This document shows, piece by piece, positions 34,701 through 42,497 of a DNA stretch of 64,000 nucleotides (positions within the stretch are counted from its first letter, which is position 1; each line of letters opens with the position of its first letter). Where the stretch lies: positions 1 to 64,000 of the forward strand of contig WRIL01000002.1 in NCBI GenBank assembly GCA_009782775.1. Reading direction: 5' to 3'. A program made the translations under genes and the position numbers. Source of the stretch: Desulfovibrionaceae bacterium. Its GTDB lineage: Bacteria; Desulfobacterota; Desulfovibrionia; Desulfovibrionales; Desulfovibrionaceae. The notes below the pieces were generated by a model, which saw nothing but the letters and a program-made list of their open reading frames with translations, was not told the DNA's origin and did not search any database.

Positions 34701-35417
34701 CTAGTGAACCATGTCTTCTTCAAGGATTTGCTCTTCCTGGTGGCCGGGGCGCTTATCGTCCGGACACACAGACAGTCCATGAATGAAATGGGTGGCCTGG
34801 GGCGGCGTATGCCCTATACCCTGGCCTTCTTCGCCATCGGCGCGGTCTGCGTCATAGGTCTGCCTCCCAGCAGCGGTTTCACCTCCAAGTGGATTATTTA
34901 TCATGCCCTGATGGAGCGTGGTTTCGTGCTGGTGGCCATTTTTTCCCTGGTGGGCAGCGTGCTCACCCTGGCTTACTTTGCCAAGATGCTGCACAGCGTC
35001 TTTCTAGGCCAGCCCGGTCCGGGCATGGAAGAGATCCGCGAGGCCCCGCGGGTCATGCTCATTCCCATGGGCCTGCTTGCCGCGGGTTGCGTGTGTACCA
35101 GCCTCTTTCCCGGTCTGGTGCTGGCGCCATTGAACAGCGTGCTGGCCGAATTCTCCATGAACCCGCTGGATGTGGCCCCTTGGGGGATCAATTCCGGCAG
35201 GGGGGCCTGGAACGCCACCCTCACGGCCGTGCTTTTCGCCTTGGCCTGGGCGGCCTCTGGTCTTTTGCTGAGACGCCTGAGCCGTAAGGAGCGGGTGACC
35301 GCCATCCATGTCTGCGGCACGGCCCTGGAGGATTTGAATCCGCGCACCCTGACCGGGGATATTTACAGCGAGCCGGCCCGTATGGCGCGGCGCAAACCCT
35401 CAACCAGCGCAGTTTAG
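31746..35417 (+). CDS. cooM: CooM, fused double antiporter-like membrane subunit of CO-linked hydrogenase
   Basis: This is the ion-pumping membrane subunit of the energy-converting hydrogenase. The 1223-residue polypeptide has about 230 N-terminal residues with several membrane helices, then two successive complex-I NuoL/N-type modules. Module one shows FFVFWELMTLSSYV (Glu of TM5), GCGVKAGLFPVHSWLPDAH and VLTKAGIFGL, and NHAVMKDLLFLCSGALI. Module two repeats these as FFLFWEIMSSWSLYF, IMKAAQLPFRIDVQMHPATA, VLLKSAIFGL and NHVFFKDLLFLVAGALI. The Lys and Glu residues proposed to carry protons are kept in both. The TTG start is supported by AAGGAG 7 bases upstream; ATG 31755 is too far from it. 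It is the first gene of an eight-gene operon. Confidence 0.92.
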   Translation: MESMLCALLGVMVLAAGLVLAWKQRSDAFRVLAGLILVDFGQILLGFGFGWAAGQTGALLTLAYNGAARLLAWLCLLELRAYAEGRELRGISKERPWTALLFSLAMFAGLKVSPFFAPESKSLILYAGLEAVEYPLVALLTLGNAVMVLFTAMIVQEVWMGGPYLAEKRRSEASPRLYGLVLLAAILAAQGLFRHQITEFTGSLVDLGALPEMETKVHSVVWVMYGGAFAVFALGFVSHRLRNLAAVALPAAAMGMLLTESGVWPPARFFGVIVTGMGCLVALYSWGYIHKKNSNAYYGCLTLMFASLAGVGMADGVTGFFVFWELMTLSSYVLVAWEDTPAAQAAARKYFIMCSMAAELMLPGLLLIPIFGFVMPVWAILPSALLILVGCGVKAGLFPVHSWLPDAHPAAPSSISGPLSGVLTKAGIFGLAQLFILVLGLRTGEIPELTWLGLPLPGIILTGMGLLTMAYGEIMALRQTDVKRLLAYSTMGQIGEISMTLGLCGWLAASGALLHVLNHAVMKDLLFLCSGALILRAGGRDLKDLRGLGKAMPFTSACMVVGLISILGLPPFAGFMSKFLMLYALAAVNPLLAGLLLLASLAGVVYYTRIIRTLLFEPYTGPQVEEAPWSMRLPLAILALLCLILGLFPQVGLNSLVMPMVENLGLAVQEMPRLMVAWPAPVLLLLASSMLPALLRKNPKRAGQAAAIALALAAWLLLADRQSLDTLSLMFAMIITLAGCVNMLYSVVYMEHSHTQWRFYSFFLCMAAGLVGVAVSTDLFSFFLFWEIMSSWSLYFVIVHEENQAALREGFKYFFFNVLGAAFIFLGVVLLIHWSGGADFRLVRAALPRMEDWQILFTVLLMGTGFIMKAAQLPFRIDVQMHPATAPTPVSGYISSVLLKSAIFGLIQLFLRLGGLTQPGSLGLPQVMDLAIWVGGVTIVMAALFAVFQSDVKLVLIYSTVSQLGYMVTGVALGTSLGVAGGLLHLVNHVFFKDLLFLVAGALIVRTHRQSMNEMGGLGRRMPYTLAFFAIGAVCVIGLPPSSGFTSKWIIYHALMERGFVLVAIFSLVGSVLTLAYFAKMLHSVFLGQPGPGMEEIREAPRVMLIPMGLLAAGCVCTSLFPGLVLAPLNSVLAEFSMNPLDVAPWGINSGRGAWNATLTAVLFALAWAASGLLLRRLSRKERVTAIHVCGTALEDLNPRTLTGDIYSEPARMARRKPSTSAV

Positions 35418-35420
35418 ACC

Positions 35421-36401
35421 ATGCAAGAGAGCGGTGTCTATATCACTCTGGCCGGCTGGGCGATCTTTCATCTGCTGGTTTTTCCCGGCGGCCTCTTCGC
35501 CCTTGGTATCGGGTTGTTCCTCAAGGGGGCGGATCGTAAGCTGGAGGCCAGACTGCAACGGCGGGTGGGGCCGCCGTTGTACCAGCCTTTCCTGGACCTG
35601 ATCAAGCTTTCCGGCAAGGAGGCGATGATCCCGGCCAGCGCTCAGCGCCTTTTGTTCCGCATCGCGCCGTTGCTCGGCTTCACGGGCATGGCGGTCTGCG
35701 CCGCTTTGCTGCCGGTGCCCGGCGTTTATGCGGGGCTTCCGGACATGGGCGACATGCTGGTGTATTTTTATCTTCTGCCGCTGCCGGCCGTGGCCCTGAT
35801 CCTGGCCGGCTCCTCTTCCAGTTCTCCCTTTGGGGCATTGGGCTTTTCTAGGGAGATGACCGTCATGTTCGCCTACGAGATCCCTCTGCTCTTGGTCATC
35901 CTGGCAGTGGCTCTGCATGTTGGCGGTGGCCGGGGGGCGGAATTTTCCCTGGGCCGGATCGTCGAGCATCAACTGGAACATGGACAACTGGGTTTTAACT
36001 GGGAACTTATCCCGGCCTTTCTGGCCTACCTGTTTTTTCTGCCCGGAACCATGGGGGTGCCGCCCTTTGACATCCCGGAAGCGGAAACCGAGATTATTGA
36101 AGGCCCGTTGCTTGAATATTCCGGCGCCGCCCTGGCCTTTTTCCAGATGGCCGGCGCGATCAAAACCGTGGTGGTGCTGGGTTTCGGGGTGGCGCTCTTT
36201 TTTCCCGGCACGCTTCCGGGTGGCCCCCTGGTTAATATCCTCTGGTTTTTGGGCAAGTGCTTGGCGCTGATGTTTCTGACCATGACCCTGGTCAAGGCGG
36301 CCACCGGGCGTTTCCGGGTGGATCAGGCCTTTGCCTTTTATCTCAGATACCCCACCGCGCTGGCTGCCGTAAGCCTGATCCTGGTCTTGGCGCGTCTGTA
36401 A
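35421..36401 (+). CDS. cooK: CooK, NuoH-like membrane anchor subunit
   Basis: This subunit links the hydrophilic hydrogenase arm to the pumping module, like NuoH of complex I and EchB. The 326 residues carry about eight membrane segments. The conserved cytoplasmic loop is ADRKLEARLQRRVGPPLYQPFLDLIKL, and the acidic loop is GVPPFDIPEAETEIIEGPLLEYSG, the hallmark of NuoH relatives. The ATG lies 3 bases after the cooM stop. Confidence 0.93.
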   Translation: MQESGVYITLAGWAIFHLLVFPGGLFALGIGLFLKGADRKLEARLQRRVGPPLYQPFLDLIKLSGKEAMIPASAQRLLFRIAPLLGFTGMAVCAALLPVPGVYAGLPDMGDMLVYFYLLPLPAVALILAGSSSSSPFGALGFSREMTVMFAYEIPLLLVILAVALHVGGGRGAEFSLGRIVEHQLEHGQLGFNWELIPAFLAYLFFLPGTMGVPPFDIPEAETEIIEGPLLEYSGAALAFFQMAGAIKTVVVLGFGVALFFPGTLPGGPLVNILWFLGKCLALMFLTMTLVKAATGRFRVDQAFAFYLRYPTALAAVSLILVLARL

Positions 36402-36411
36402 GGAGGCGGAA

Positions 36412-36885
36412 GTGGGTTTTTTAAGCAAGATAGCGGTGCGTTCACCCTGGCTTTACCGGATTAATGCCGGTTCCTGCAACGGCTGCGACGTGGAGCTGGC
36501 CACCACCGCCTTTATCCCGCGTTTCGATGTGGAGCGCCTGGGCTGCAAATATTGCGGCAGCCCGCGCCATGCGGACATCGTCTTTATCACCGGCCCTTTG
36601 ACCCTGAGGGTGAAAGACCAGGCGCTGCGGGTCTGGAACGAGATCCCTGAGCCCAAGATCACTATTGCCGTGGGAGTATGCCCGGTGAGTGGCGGGGTCT
36701 TCCGGGGCGGCCATTCCATTGAAGGGCCGGTGGACCGCTATATCCCGGTGGATATCAATGTGCCGGGCTGCCCGCCTAGGCCGCAGGCCATCATGGAGGG
36801 AGTGATCCTGGCCAGGGAGCTTTGGTTGCGCCGCCTGGAAAAGCTGGAAGCCGGAGGAGGGGAGAGACGTGCCGCGCTTTCTTAA
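36412..36885 (+). CDS. cooL: CooL, hydrogenase small subunit (NuoB-like)
   Basis: CooL carries the proximal [4Fe-4S] cluster that passes electrons to the NiFe centre. Ligands are seen as CNGCDVE near residue 20, CPVSGG near 86 and PGCPPRPQAIMEG near 120. An extra pair, LGCKYCG, lies near residue 43. The 157 residues are typical for energy-converting hydrogenases. It starts with GTG, and GGAGG lies 7-8 bases upstream. The end overlaps cooX by 17 bases. Confidence 0.93.
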   Translation: MGFLSKIAVRSPWLYRINAGSCNGCDVELATTAFIPRFDVERLGCKYCGSPRHADIVFITGPLTLRVKDQALRVWNEIPEPKITIAVGVCPVSGGVFRGGHSIEGPVDRYIPVDINVPGCPPRPQAIMEGVILARELWLRRLEKLEAGGGERRAALS

Positions 36886-37411
36886 AATTCTCGCCCGCAA
36901 CCTGCTCAAGGGACCGTCCACTGAAGCCTTTCCCTTTAAGGAGGCCTTTACCCCTCCACGCTACCGGGGCAAGGTGGTCATGAATCCGAATCTCTGCGTT
37001 GGCTGCGGCATCTGTACCCATGTATGTCCGGGCGGAGCCATCATGATGAAGGAAAGCGAGGATCAAAACGGCTATTATTTCATGGTCTGGCACAATACCT
37101 GCGCCTTCTGCGGCTCCTGCCGCCATTATTGTCCGGTCAAAGCCATCAGCTTGAGCCAGGATTGGCACAACGCCCATTATCAATCCGAGAAATACCGGAT
37201 GGTGGAACACCACTTCGTGCCCTACCTGCATTGTTCCTCCTGCGGCGCGCACATCCGCAGGCTGCCACCGGCCCTGGCCGCGAGGATCTACTCCCACAGC
37301 TCGGTGGACCCGGCCACGATTATCCGTCTTTGTCCGGACTGTCGGCAACTGGCCACAGCCAAACGCGAAGGAGAGGTCCATGAGTCAAGCCCCGCTCCCC
37401 AACAGCCTTAA
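36869..37411 (+). CDS. cooX: CooX, two-cluster ferredoxin-like subunit (NuoI-like)
   Basis: CooX carries two [4Fe-4S] clusters in the electron path between CooF and CooL. Both binding motifs are complete: CVGCGICTHVCP and CAFCGSCRHYCP. After them a C-terminal part has two further Cys pairs (HCSSCGAH and LCPDCRQL), which look like a small zinc ribbon. The start is GTG at 36869. The gene overlaps cooL at its start and cooU by 32 bases at its end, so expression is tightly coupled. 180 residues. Confidence 0.9.
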   Translation: MPRFLKILARNLLKGPSTEAFPFKEAFTPPRYRGKVVMNPNLCVGCGICTHVCPGGAIMMKESEDQNGYYFMVWHNTCAFCGSCRHYCPVKAISLSQDWHNAHYQSEKYRMVEHHFVPYLHCSSCGAHIRRLPPALAARIYSHSSVDPATIIRLCPDCRQLATAKREGEVHESSPAPQQP

Positions 37412-38036
37412 AGAGAGCTTGGCCGGGGAAATAGCTTCCGTCCTGCCCGGGGAGATCCTCTGGAACGAGGATGCCTACGGCAATCCTTTCGGCTGGCTGG
37501 TTTTGCCCGTCCCGTCCCGGTTGCCGGAGATCATGAAAATCCTGGCCGGGCATAAGGCCCGTTTGTGCACGGTGTCCGCTTACGCCGAAGAACGGGATGA
37601 TCCTGACAAAAAGCGCGGCATCGCCTACCATTTCGTCTTGGGCCGCCTTCTGTTCACGGTGACCGTCCGCCTCTACAACCCGGAAACTCCGGAAGAGCTG
37701 CCCGTGCCTTCGATCACCCCCTGGTTCAGTAACGCCGACTGGAACGAGCGGGAATTCAGGGAAATGTTTGATATCAAGATCACCGGCAACCCCAATCCCC
37801 GCAGGCTTTTTCTGGACGAGCGCCTGGATGCCGGGATCATGAACAGCCTCATTCCCTTCTCGGCCATGGTGAACAGCGCCGGGAGCAAGGACCTCTGGGA
37901 AAGGCTCATGGCCGAAAAAACCGGGCATCTTTCCCACGCCGGAGCGGAACAACCTGTCTCCGAGCCCTCTTTTACCCCGGTGGCACGGGCGGAGCGGAAT
38001 GAACCAGGGCCGAAGGCGCGGGAGCAAAAGGATTAA
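37380..38036 (+). CDS. cooU: CooU, NuoC-like subunit
   Basis: CooU is the 30 kDa-type (NuoC) subunit that packs against the large subunit. The core signature of the family is visible near residue 120 (WFSNADWNEREFREMFDIKITGNPNPRRLFLDE), but quoted only in part: WNEREFREMFDI and PNPRRLFL. The N-terminal half has the NuoC alpha/beta fold pattern. The C-terminal 50 residues are hydrophilic and of low complexity. AAGGAGAGG precedes the ATG. 218 residues. Confidence 0.9.
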   Translation: MSQAPLPNSLKESLAGEIASVLPGEILWNEDAYGNPFGWLVLPVPSRLPEIMKILAGHKARLCTVSAYAEERDDPDKKRGIAYHFVLGRLLFTVTVRLYNPETPEELPVPSITPWFSNADWNEREFREMFDIKITGNPNPRRLFLDERLDAGIMNSLIPFSAMVNSAGSKDLWERLMAEKTGHLSHAGAEQPVSEPSFTPVARAERNEPGPKAREQKD

Positions 38037-38039
38037 GGC

Positions 38040-39143
38040 ATGAATACAACCCAGACCTGCGAACAGAAGAGTTTTACCCTGCCCATAGGCCCGGTGCACG
38101 TGGCCCTGGAAGAACCCATGTACTTCCGCCTGGAGCTTGACGGCGAGCGGGTCAGACATGTTGACATCACCTCCGGGCATGTGCACCGCGGCATGGAAGC
38201 CCTGGCCGCCAAACGCAATTTCTTTCAGAACGTGGTGCTGACCGAAAGAGTCTGCTCCCTTTGCTCTAACAGCCATCCTCTGACTTACTGCATGGCCGTG
38301 GAAACCCTAACGGGCATCAAGGTTCCCCCTAGGGCCCAGTATCTGCGCGTCATGGCCGAAGAGATCAAGCGCATCGCATCGAACCTGTTCAACGTGGGGA
38401 TCATGGCACATGTGATCGGCTACAAGTCGCTGTTCATGCACGTCATGGAGGTGCGCGAACTCATGCAGGACATCAAGGAATATATCTTCGGCAACCGTAT
38501 GGACCTTGCGGCCAACTGCATCGGTGGGGTGAAGTACGATATGGACGAGGAACTGCGGGAGTACGCCGATAAGAATTTGGAACAGGTGGCTATGCATCTG
38601 CGCGAAATTATTGATATATACCGCCACGATCCCATGATCCGGGCCAGAACTCAGGGGGTTGGGGTACTCCCTGTGCTGGAGGCGGAGCGCCTGGGACTGG
38701 TCGGCCCGGTGGCCAGGGGGAGCGGGATAAGGTTGGATGTGCGGCGCGATGCCCCCTACGCGGCCTATGCGGATCTGGATTTCCAGGTGATCACCGAGTC
38801 GGGCGGGGACGTGCATGCCAGGGCCATGGTCAGGCTGCGCGAGGCTGGTGAGGGCATAGGCATTGTGCGGCAAATTCTGCGGAAACTGCCGGAGGGCGAA
38901 CGTAGCGCGCCGCTGCAGCATGTTCCGGCGGGCGAGGCCGTGGCGCGGAGCGAGGCCCCCAGGGGCGAGCTTTTCTATTACTTGCGCTCGGACGGTTCCG
39001 ATGTTCCCTTGCGGCTCAAGTGGCGGGTTCCCTCCTATATGAACTGGGAAGCCCTGCCGGTGATGATGAAAGACTGCGCGGTGGCGGACGTCACCCTGAT
39101 TGTGAACAGCATCGATCCCTGCGTCTCCTGCACGGAGCGCTGA
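38040..39143 (+). CDS. cooH: CooH, NiFe hydrogenase large subunit (NuoD-like)
   Basis: This is the catalytic subunit that reduces protons to H2. The four Cys that bind the NiFe centre are present: ERVCSLCSNSHP near residue 66 and DPCVSCTER at the C-terminus. The protein ends exactly at the TER, with no extension beyond the usual cleavage site, so no maturation protease should be needed; this fits the lack of a protease gene in the operon and is as described for CooH of Rhodospirillum rubrum. 367 residues. The stop overlaps the hypA start (TGATG). Confidence 0.95.
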   Translation: MNTTQTCEQKSFTLPIGPVHVALEEPMYFRLELDGERVRHVDITSGHVHRGMEALAAKRNFFQNVVLTERVCSLCSNSHPLTYCMAVETLTGIKVPPRAQYLRVMAEEIKRIASNLFNVGIMAHVIGYKSLFMHVMEVRELMQDIKEYIFGNRMDLAANCIGGVKYDMDEELREYADKNLEQVAMHLREIIDIYRHDPMIRARTQGVGVLPVLEAERLGLVGPVARGSGIRLDVRRDAPYAAYADLDFQVITESGGDVHARAMVRLREAGEGIGIVRQILRKLPEGERSAPLQHVPAGEAVARSEAPRGELFYYLRSDGSDVPLRLKWRVPSYMNWEALPVMMKDCAVADVTLIVNSIDPCVSCTER

Positions 39144-39514
39144 TGCACGAAAGCGTCCTGGCCTCCTCTCTGCTGTCCATTGTGCTGGAGGAGGCCGAAA
39201 AATACGCCGGCGCAGGGGCACTGCGGGTTATTTCCATTGATCTGGAACTGGGCCTGTTCTCCTGTGTGGAAGAGCAAACCCTGCAAGGCTGCTTCGCGCT
39301 TCTGGCCGAAGACAGCGCCGCCCGGGGAGCCCGCCTGAATGCGCGCCGCCGTCCGCTCCCCGGCCTCTGCGCAGGCTGCGGGGCGGAGCTGGAAATCCGC
39401 CGGAGGGATTTTGCCTGTCCGCGCTGCGGAAGCCGGCAGGTGGACTGGAAAGATGACGGCCATGCCATGCGGATTACGGGTATTGAGGTAAGTGAAAACC
39501 GAGGTGTCCAATGA
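39143..39514 (+). CDS. hypA: HypA, nickel chaperone for hydrogenase maturation
   Basis: HypA delivers nickel to the large subunit with HypB. The product is 123 residues from the ATG at 39143; the longer track ORF starts inside cooH. The N-terminus MHE supplies the His2 nickel ligand. The zinc domain has two CxxC pairs (LCAGCGAE and ACPRCGSR). Its place directly after cooH suggests dedicated supply of nickel to the Coo enzyme. The stop overlaps cooF in an ATGA. Confidence 0.93.
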   Translation: MHESVLASSLLSIVLEEAEKYAGAGALRVISIDLELGLFSCVEEQTLQGCFALLAEDSAARGARLNARRRPLPGLCAGCGAELEIRRRDFACPRCGSRQVDWKDDGHAMRITGIEVSENRGVQ

Positions 39515-40077
39515 ATTGGGAAGATTTCTCCATATATGCCGATGGCAGGCTGTGCAAGGGCTGCCTGAAGTGTGAACTTTCCTGCATCGTCGCGCATCAC
39601 GAGGGGATGACCCTCAAGGACGCGATTAAGGAGCGCAAGCATCTGCAACCCCGCGTGCATGTGGTGAAAAGCGGGGATGTGAAGATGCCGGTGCAGTGCC
39701 GACACTGCGAAGAGGCCCCCTGCGTACAGGCTTGTCCCACGCAGGCCATGTCCCAAGGGGAACGCGGCGAGATCCTCCTGTTGCAGGAATACTGCGCCGG
39801 CTGCGGCCTGTGCGTGATGGCCTGTCCTTTTGGGGCGGTCAGTCTGTCCTATGATGCCCACGTCCACAGCGGGTTTACCGAGCCGCACAAGGTCGCGGCC
39901 AACTGCGATCTCTGCCGGGAATGGCGGGCCAGGGAAGGCAAGGAAGTAACTGCCTGCATGGAATGCTGCCCGGCCCAAGTATTTCACCTGGTGCGCACCA
40001 AGGATCTGCATGAGGCCCTGCGGCAGGGGATTTCACCGCTGGAAATGGCCTCCAGAAGTAGCTGTGCCAAGGAATAA
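39511..40077 (+). CDS. cooF: CooF, four-cluster ferredoxin-like electron carrier
   Basis: In known Coo systems this polyferredoxin accepts electrons from the CO dehydrogenase CooS and passes them to the hydrogenase. The 188 residues have four [4Fe-4S] Cys sets: CKGCLKCELSC, CRHCEEAPCVQACP, CAGCGLCVMACP and CDLCREW with later CMECCP. It is of the DMSO-reductase-type electron-transfer family. No cooS lies in the window, so the electron donor must be encoded elsewhere or differ. It is the last gene of the operon. Confidence 0.9.
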   Translation: MNWEDFSIYADGRLCKGCLKCELSCIVAHHEGMTLKDAIKERKHLQPRVHVVKSGDVKMPVQCRHCEEAPCVQACPTQAMSQGERGEILLLQEYCAGCGLCVMACPFGAVSLSYDAHVHSGFTEPHKVAANCDLCREWRAREGKEVTACMECCPAQVFHLVRTKDLHEALRQGISPLEMASRSSCAKE

Positions 40078-40101
40078 AGTATAAAAACAGGAATAGCGAA
40101 T

Positions 40102-40272
40102 ATGAAATATTGCGGCACGCTGATTTCAGTATCGGACATGGCAAAGTCCAAAAATTTTTATGAAAAGGTAATGGAGCAAAAAGCCATAATGGATTTAGGC
40201 GTTCATGTGTCTTTTGAAAACGGCCTTTACATGCAATCCAAAACTCTCTTTTTTAGATTCCCCAATACATAA
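40102..40272 (+). pseudogene. Truncated VOC-family (glyoxalase/bleomycin resistance) gene remnant
   Basis: A 56-codon ORF begins MKYCGTLISVSDMAKSKNFYEK and continues to HVSFENGLYMQS, the opening beta-alpha-beta of a VOC-family protein (normally 120-140 residues). After about residue 48 the similarity stops and the frame runs into the 3' end of feoB on the other strand (ending FRFPNT). Codon use is AT-rich (AAA, TAT, TTT, TTA), unlike the GC-rich neighbours, which suggests a gene acquired by transfer and then cut by a rearrangement near 40245. A promoter or function is not evident. It was too short for the ORF track. Confidence 0.7.
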
Positions 40273-42493
40273 GCAGACTACGGGCGGCGGCCGCGGCTCC
40301 GCCCGCCAGCAGGGTATTGAAGAGCAGGCTGAAGACGGCCCAGCCGGCGTGTCCACTTTCCTGGCGCAACACGGCCAGGGTGGCGAAGCAGGGGGAATAG
40401 AGCAGCACGAAGATCATCAGGCCTGCGGCCGTGGCCCGGTTCCAGCCAGGATCCCGCTTCAGGCGTTGCTGGAGGGGGAGGGATCCGCCTGGGTCCGCGG
40501 CATCCAGGGAATAGGCGGTGCCAAGGGTGGAGACAATGACTTCCTTGGCCCCCAGGCCGCCCAGAAGGGCGATGTTGACGCGCCAGTCAAAGCCCAGGGG
40601 GGCGGTGAGCGGCTCCAGTCCCGCGCCCAGGCGTCCGGCCCAGGAGTGGGCTAGGGTCAGGCTGTTCAGTTCATTTTTGGCCTGGGTCAGTTCTTTTCGC
40701 AAGCGGGCGCGGGTTTCTTCCTCTTTTTCCGGGAGGGCGGAGCAGGTCTCCTCCAGGACGGCCAGGCGGACGGCGTAGGTGGCGGCGCTTTCTTCGGGCG
40801 GGGCCGGGTAGGTCATGCCGGCCCAGACCAGCACGGAGATGGCCAGGATTAAGGTTCCAGCCTTCTTGATGTAATGCCAGACCCGTTCCAGGGAGTGGAT
40901 CAGCACCCCGAAGAGCGTGGGCAGGCGGTAGGGCGGCAGTTCCATGACAAAGGGGGTGGGAGCGCCCCGGATCAGGGTGAGGCGCAGGATTTTGGCGGCC
41001 AGGAGGGCTGTGGTCCAGGCCAGGAGCGAGAGGATCAGCATGACCAGGGTGGCGTCTTCGGGGAAAAAGGCGGCGGTGAGCAGCAGGAAGAGAGGGAGCT
41101 TGGCCCCGCAGACCATGAGAGGCAGGGTCAGGATGGTGCCCAGTTTTTCGCGCGGGCTGCGCAGGGTGCGGGCGGCCAGGACGCCGGGCACGGCGCAGCC
41201 GCCGGCGATGCCCCCGGAAATGATGTAGGGCATGACCGAAGATCCGTGCAGGCCGAAGGCGCGAAAGATCCTGTCCAGCATGTAGGCGGCCCTGGCCATG
41301 TAGCCGCTGTCTTCCAGGATCGATATGAGTATAAAGATAATCAGGATGAGCGGCACAAAGCTCAGCACCCCCCCCACCCCGGCCAAGATGCCGGAAAGGA
41401 TCAGGGATTTCAGCGCCCCCTCGGGTAGATGCTCGGCCGCAGCTTCACGCAGCAGGGCGAAAAAATTTTCCAGCCAGCCGGTGGGGATCTGCCCCAGGCC
41501 GAAGGTGATTTTATACATGCCGTAAAGGGCGGCCAAGAGGAGGATCGGCCCCAGGAGGCGATGGGTGAGGATCTTGTCCAGGTTTTCGGAAAAACGCCGG
41601 CGTTGGCGCGGATCTTCTTTGCTGCGCAGCACTTCCCGGCGCAACAGGGAAGAGATGAATCCGTAGCGGTAATCGGCGATGAGGCTCTCGGGGTCGGTTC
41701 CAGAGGTAAGCTTGAGATGCCTCGCGGCTTCCGTGGTTTTGCTGCGGATTTCTTCGGCCAGGGCCGGGTTGCCCCTTTGCAGCAGGGTCAGGATCTCGGC
41801 GTCGTTTTCCAGGCATTTAACGGCGATCCAACGCCGGGGATAGGCGTCCGGAAAACCGGCGAGGGGAGCGGATTTTTCCAGGATCAGGCATAATTCTTCC
41901 AGCAGGGCGTCAAGGTCCGGACCGTAAGAAAGGATCAGAGGGGCTTTGCCTTTGCCAGCCCTGGAGGCTTCGGCCGCCAGCGCTCCGGCCTCCAGGGCTT
42001 CGTTCAGCCCTAGGCCTTGACGGGCCACGGTCGGGAACACCGGCAGTTCCAGAAGTTCGGAGAGGCGGGGGATGTTGATCTCCAGCCCCTGGGTCTGGGC
42101 CTCGTCATACATGTTGAGCGCCAGCACCAGAGGTAAGCCCAGTTCCATGATCTGCACGGCCAGGTAAAGGTGCCGTTCCAGGGCTCCGGCATTGAGCACG
42201 CCGATGACCGCATCCGGGGGGTCCAGGGTCAGGCCGCGCCTAGCGACCAGCTCATCCTGAGAATAGGCGGTCAGAGCATAGGCGCCGGGCAGATCCAGGA
42301 TACGGATGCGCTCCTTGCCCCGGGTTTTTGCGAATCCTTCCTTAATTTCCACGGTGATGCCCGGATAGTTGGCCACATGTTGGCGCGCGCCGGTGTAATG
42401 GTTAAAGACGGTGCTTTTGCCGGAATTGGGATTGCCGGCCAGGGCGATGGTCAAGGGCCTGGATTCGGCGGAGAAAAGTGCGCTCATGGGCAT
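40253..42493 (-). CDS. feoB: FeoB, ferrous iron transporter
   Basis: FeoB takes up Fe(II) across the inner membrane. The 746-residue protein has the N-terminal G domain (G1 GNPNSGKST, G3 LDLPGAY, G4 LNMYD), the GDI-like spacer helices, and a membrane part with two gate repeats. The first gate has LEDSGYMARAAYMLDRIFR and GGCAVPGVLAARTL. A second Cys in the later repeat lies in CFATLAVLRQESG. The C-terminus is LLMYWGI. It follows feoA by 4 bases. No feoC is seen. The last 20 bases overlap the VOC remnant on the opposite strand. Confidence 0.96.
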   Translation of the reverse strand: MPMSALFSAESRPLTIALAGNPNSGKSTVFNHYTGARQHVANYPGITVEIKEGFAKTRGKERIRILDLPGAYALTAYSQDELVARRGLTLDPPDAVIGVLNAGALERHLYLAVQIMELGLPLVLALNMYDEAQTQGLEINIPRLSELLELPVFPTVARQGLGLNEALEAGALAAEASRAGKGKAPLILSYGPDLDALLEELCLILEKSAPLAGFPDAYPRRWIAVKCLENDAEILTLLQRGNPALAEEIRSKTTEAARHLKLTSGTDPESLIADYRYGFISSLLRREVLRSKEDPRQRRRFSENLDKILTHRLLGPILLLAALYGMYKITFGLGQIPTGWLENFFALLREAAAEHLPEGALKSLILSGILAGVGGVLSFVPLILIIFILISILEDSGYMARAAYMLDRIFRAFGLHGSSVMPYIISGGIAGGCAVPGVLAARTLRSPREKLGTILTLPLMVCGAKLPLFLLLTAAFFPEDATLVMLILSLLAWTTALLAAKILRLTLIRGAPTPFVMELPPYRLPTLFGVLIHSLERVWHYIKKAGTLILAISVLVWAGMTYPAPPEESAATYAVRLAVLEETCSALPEKEEETRARLRKELTQAKNELNSLTLAHSWAGRLGAGLEPLTAPLGFDWRVNIALLGGLGAKEVIVSTLGTAYSLDAADPGGSLPLQQRLKRDPGWNRATAAGLMIFVLLYSPCFATLAVLRQESGHAGWAVFSLLFNTLLAGGAAAAARSLLMYWGI

Positions 42494-42497
42494 ATTA

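Noticed and set aside
35400-36428. 342-residue minus-strand ORF
   Set aside because: Antisense to cooK; Gln/Gly/His-rich shadow without motifs.
40874-41428. 184-residue plus-strand ORF
   Set aside because: Antisense to feoB; composition (G, Q, D, H) is typical of a shadow frame.
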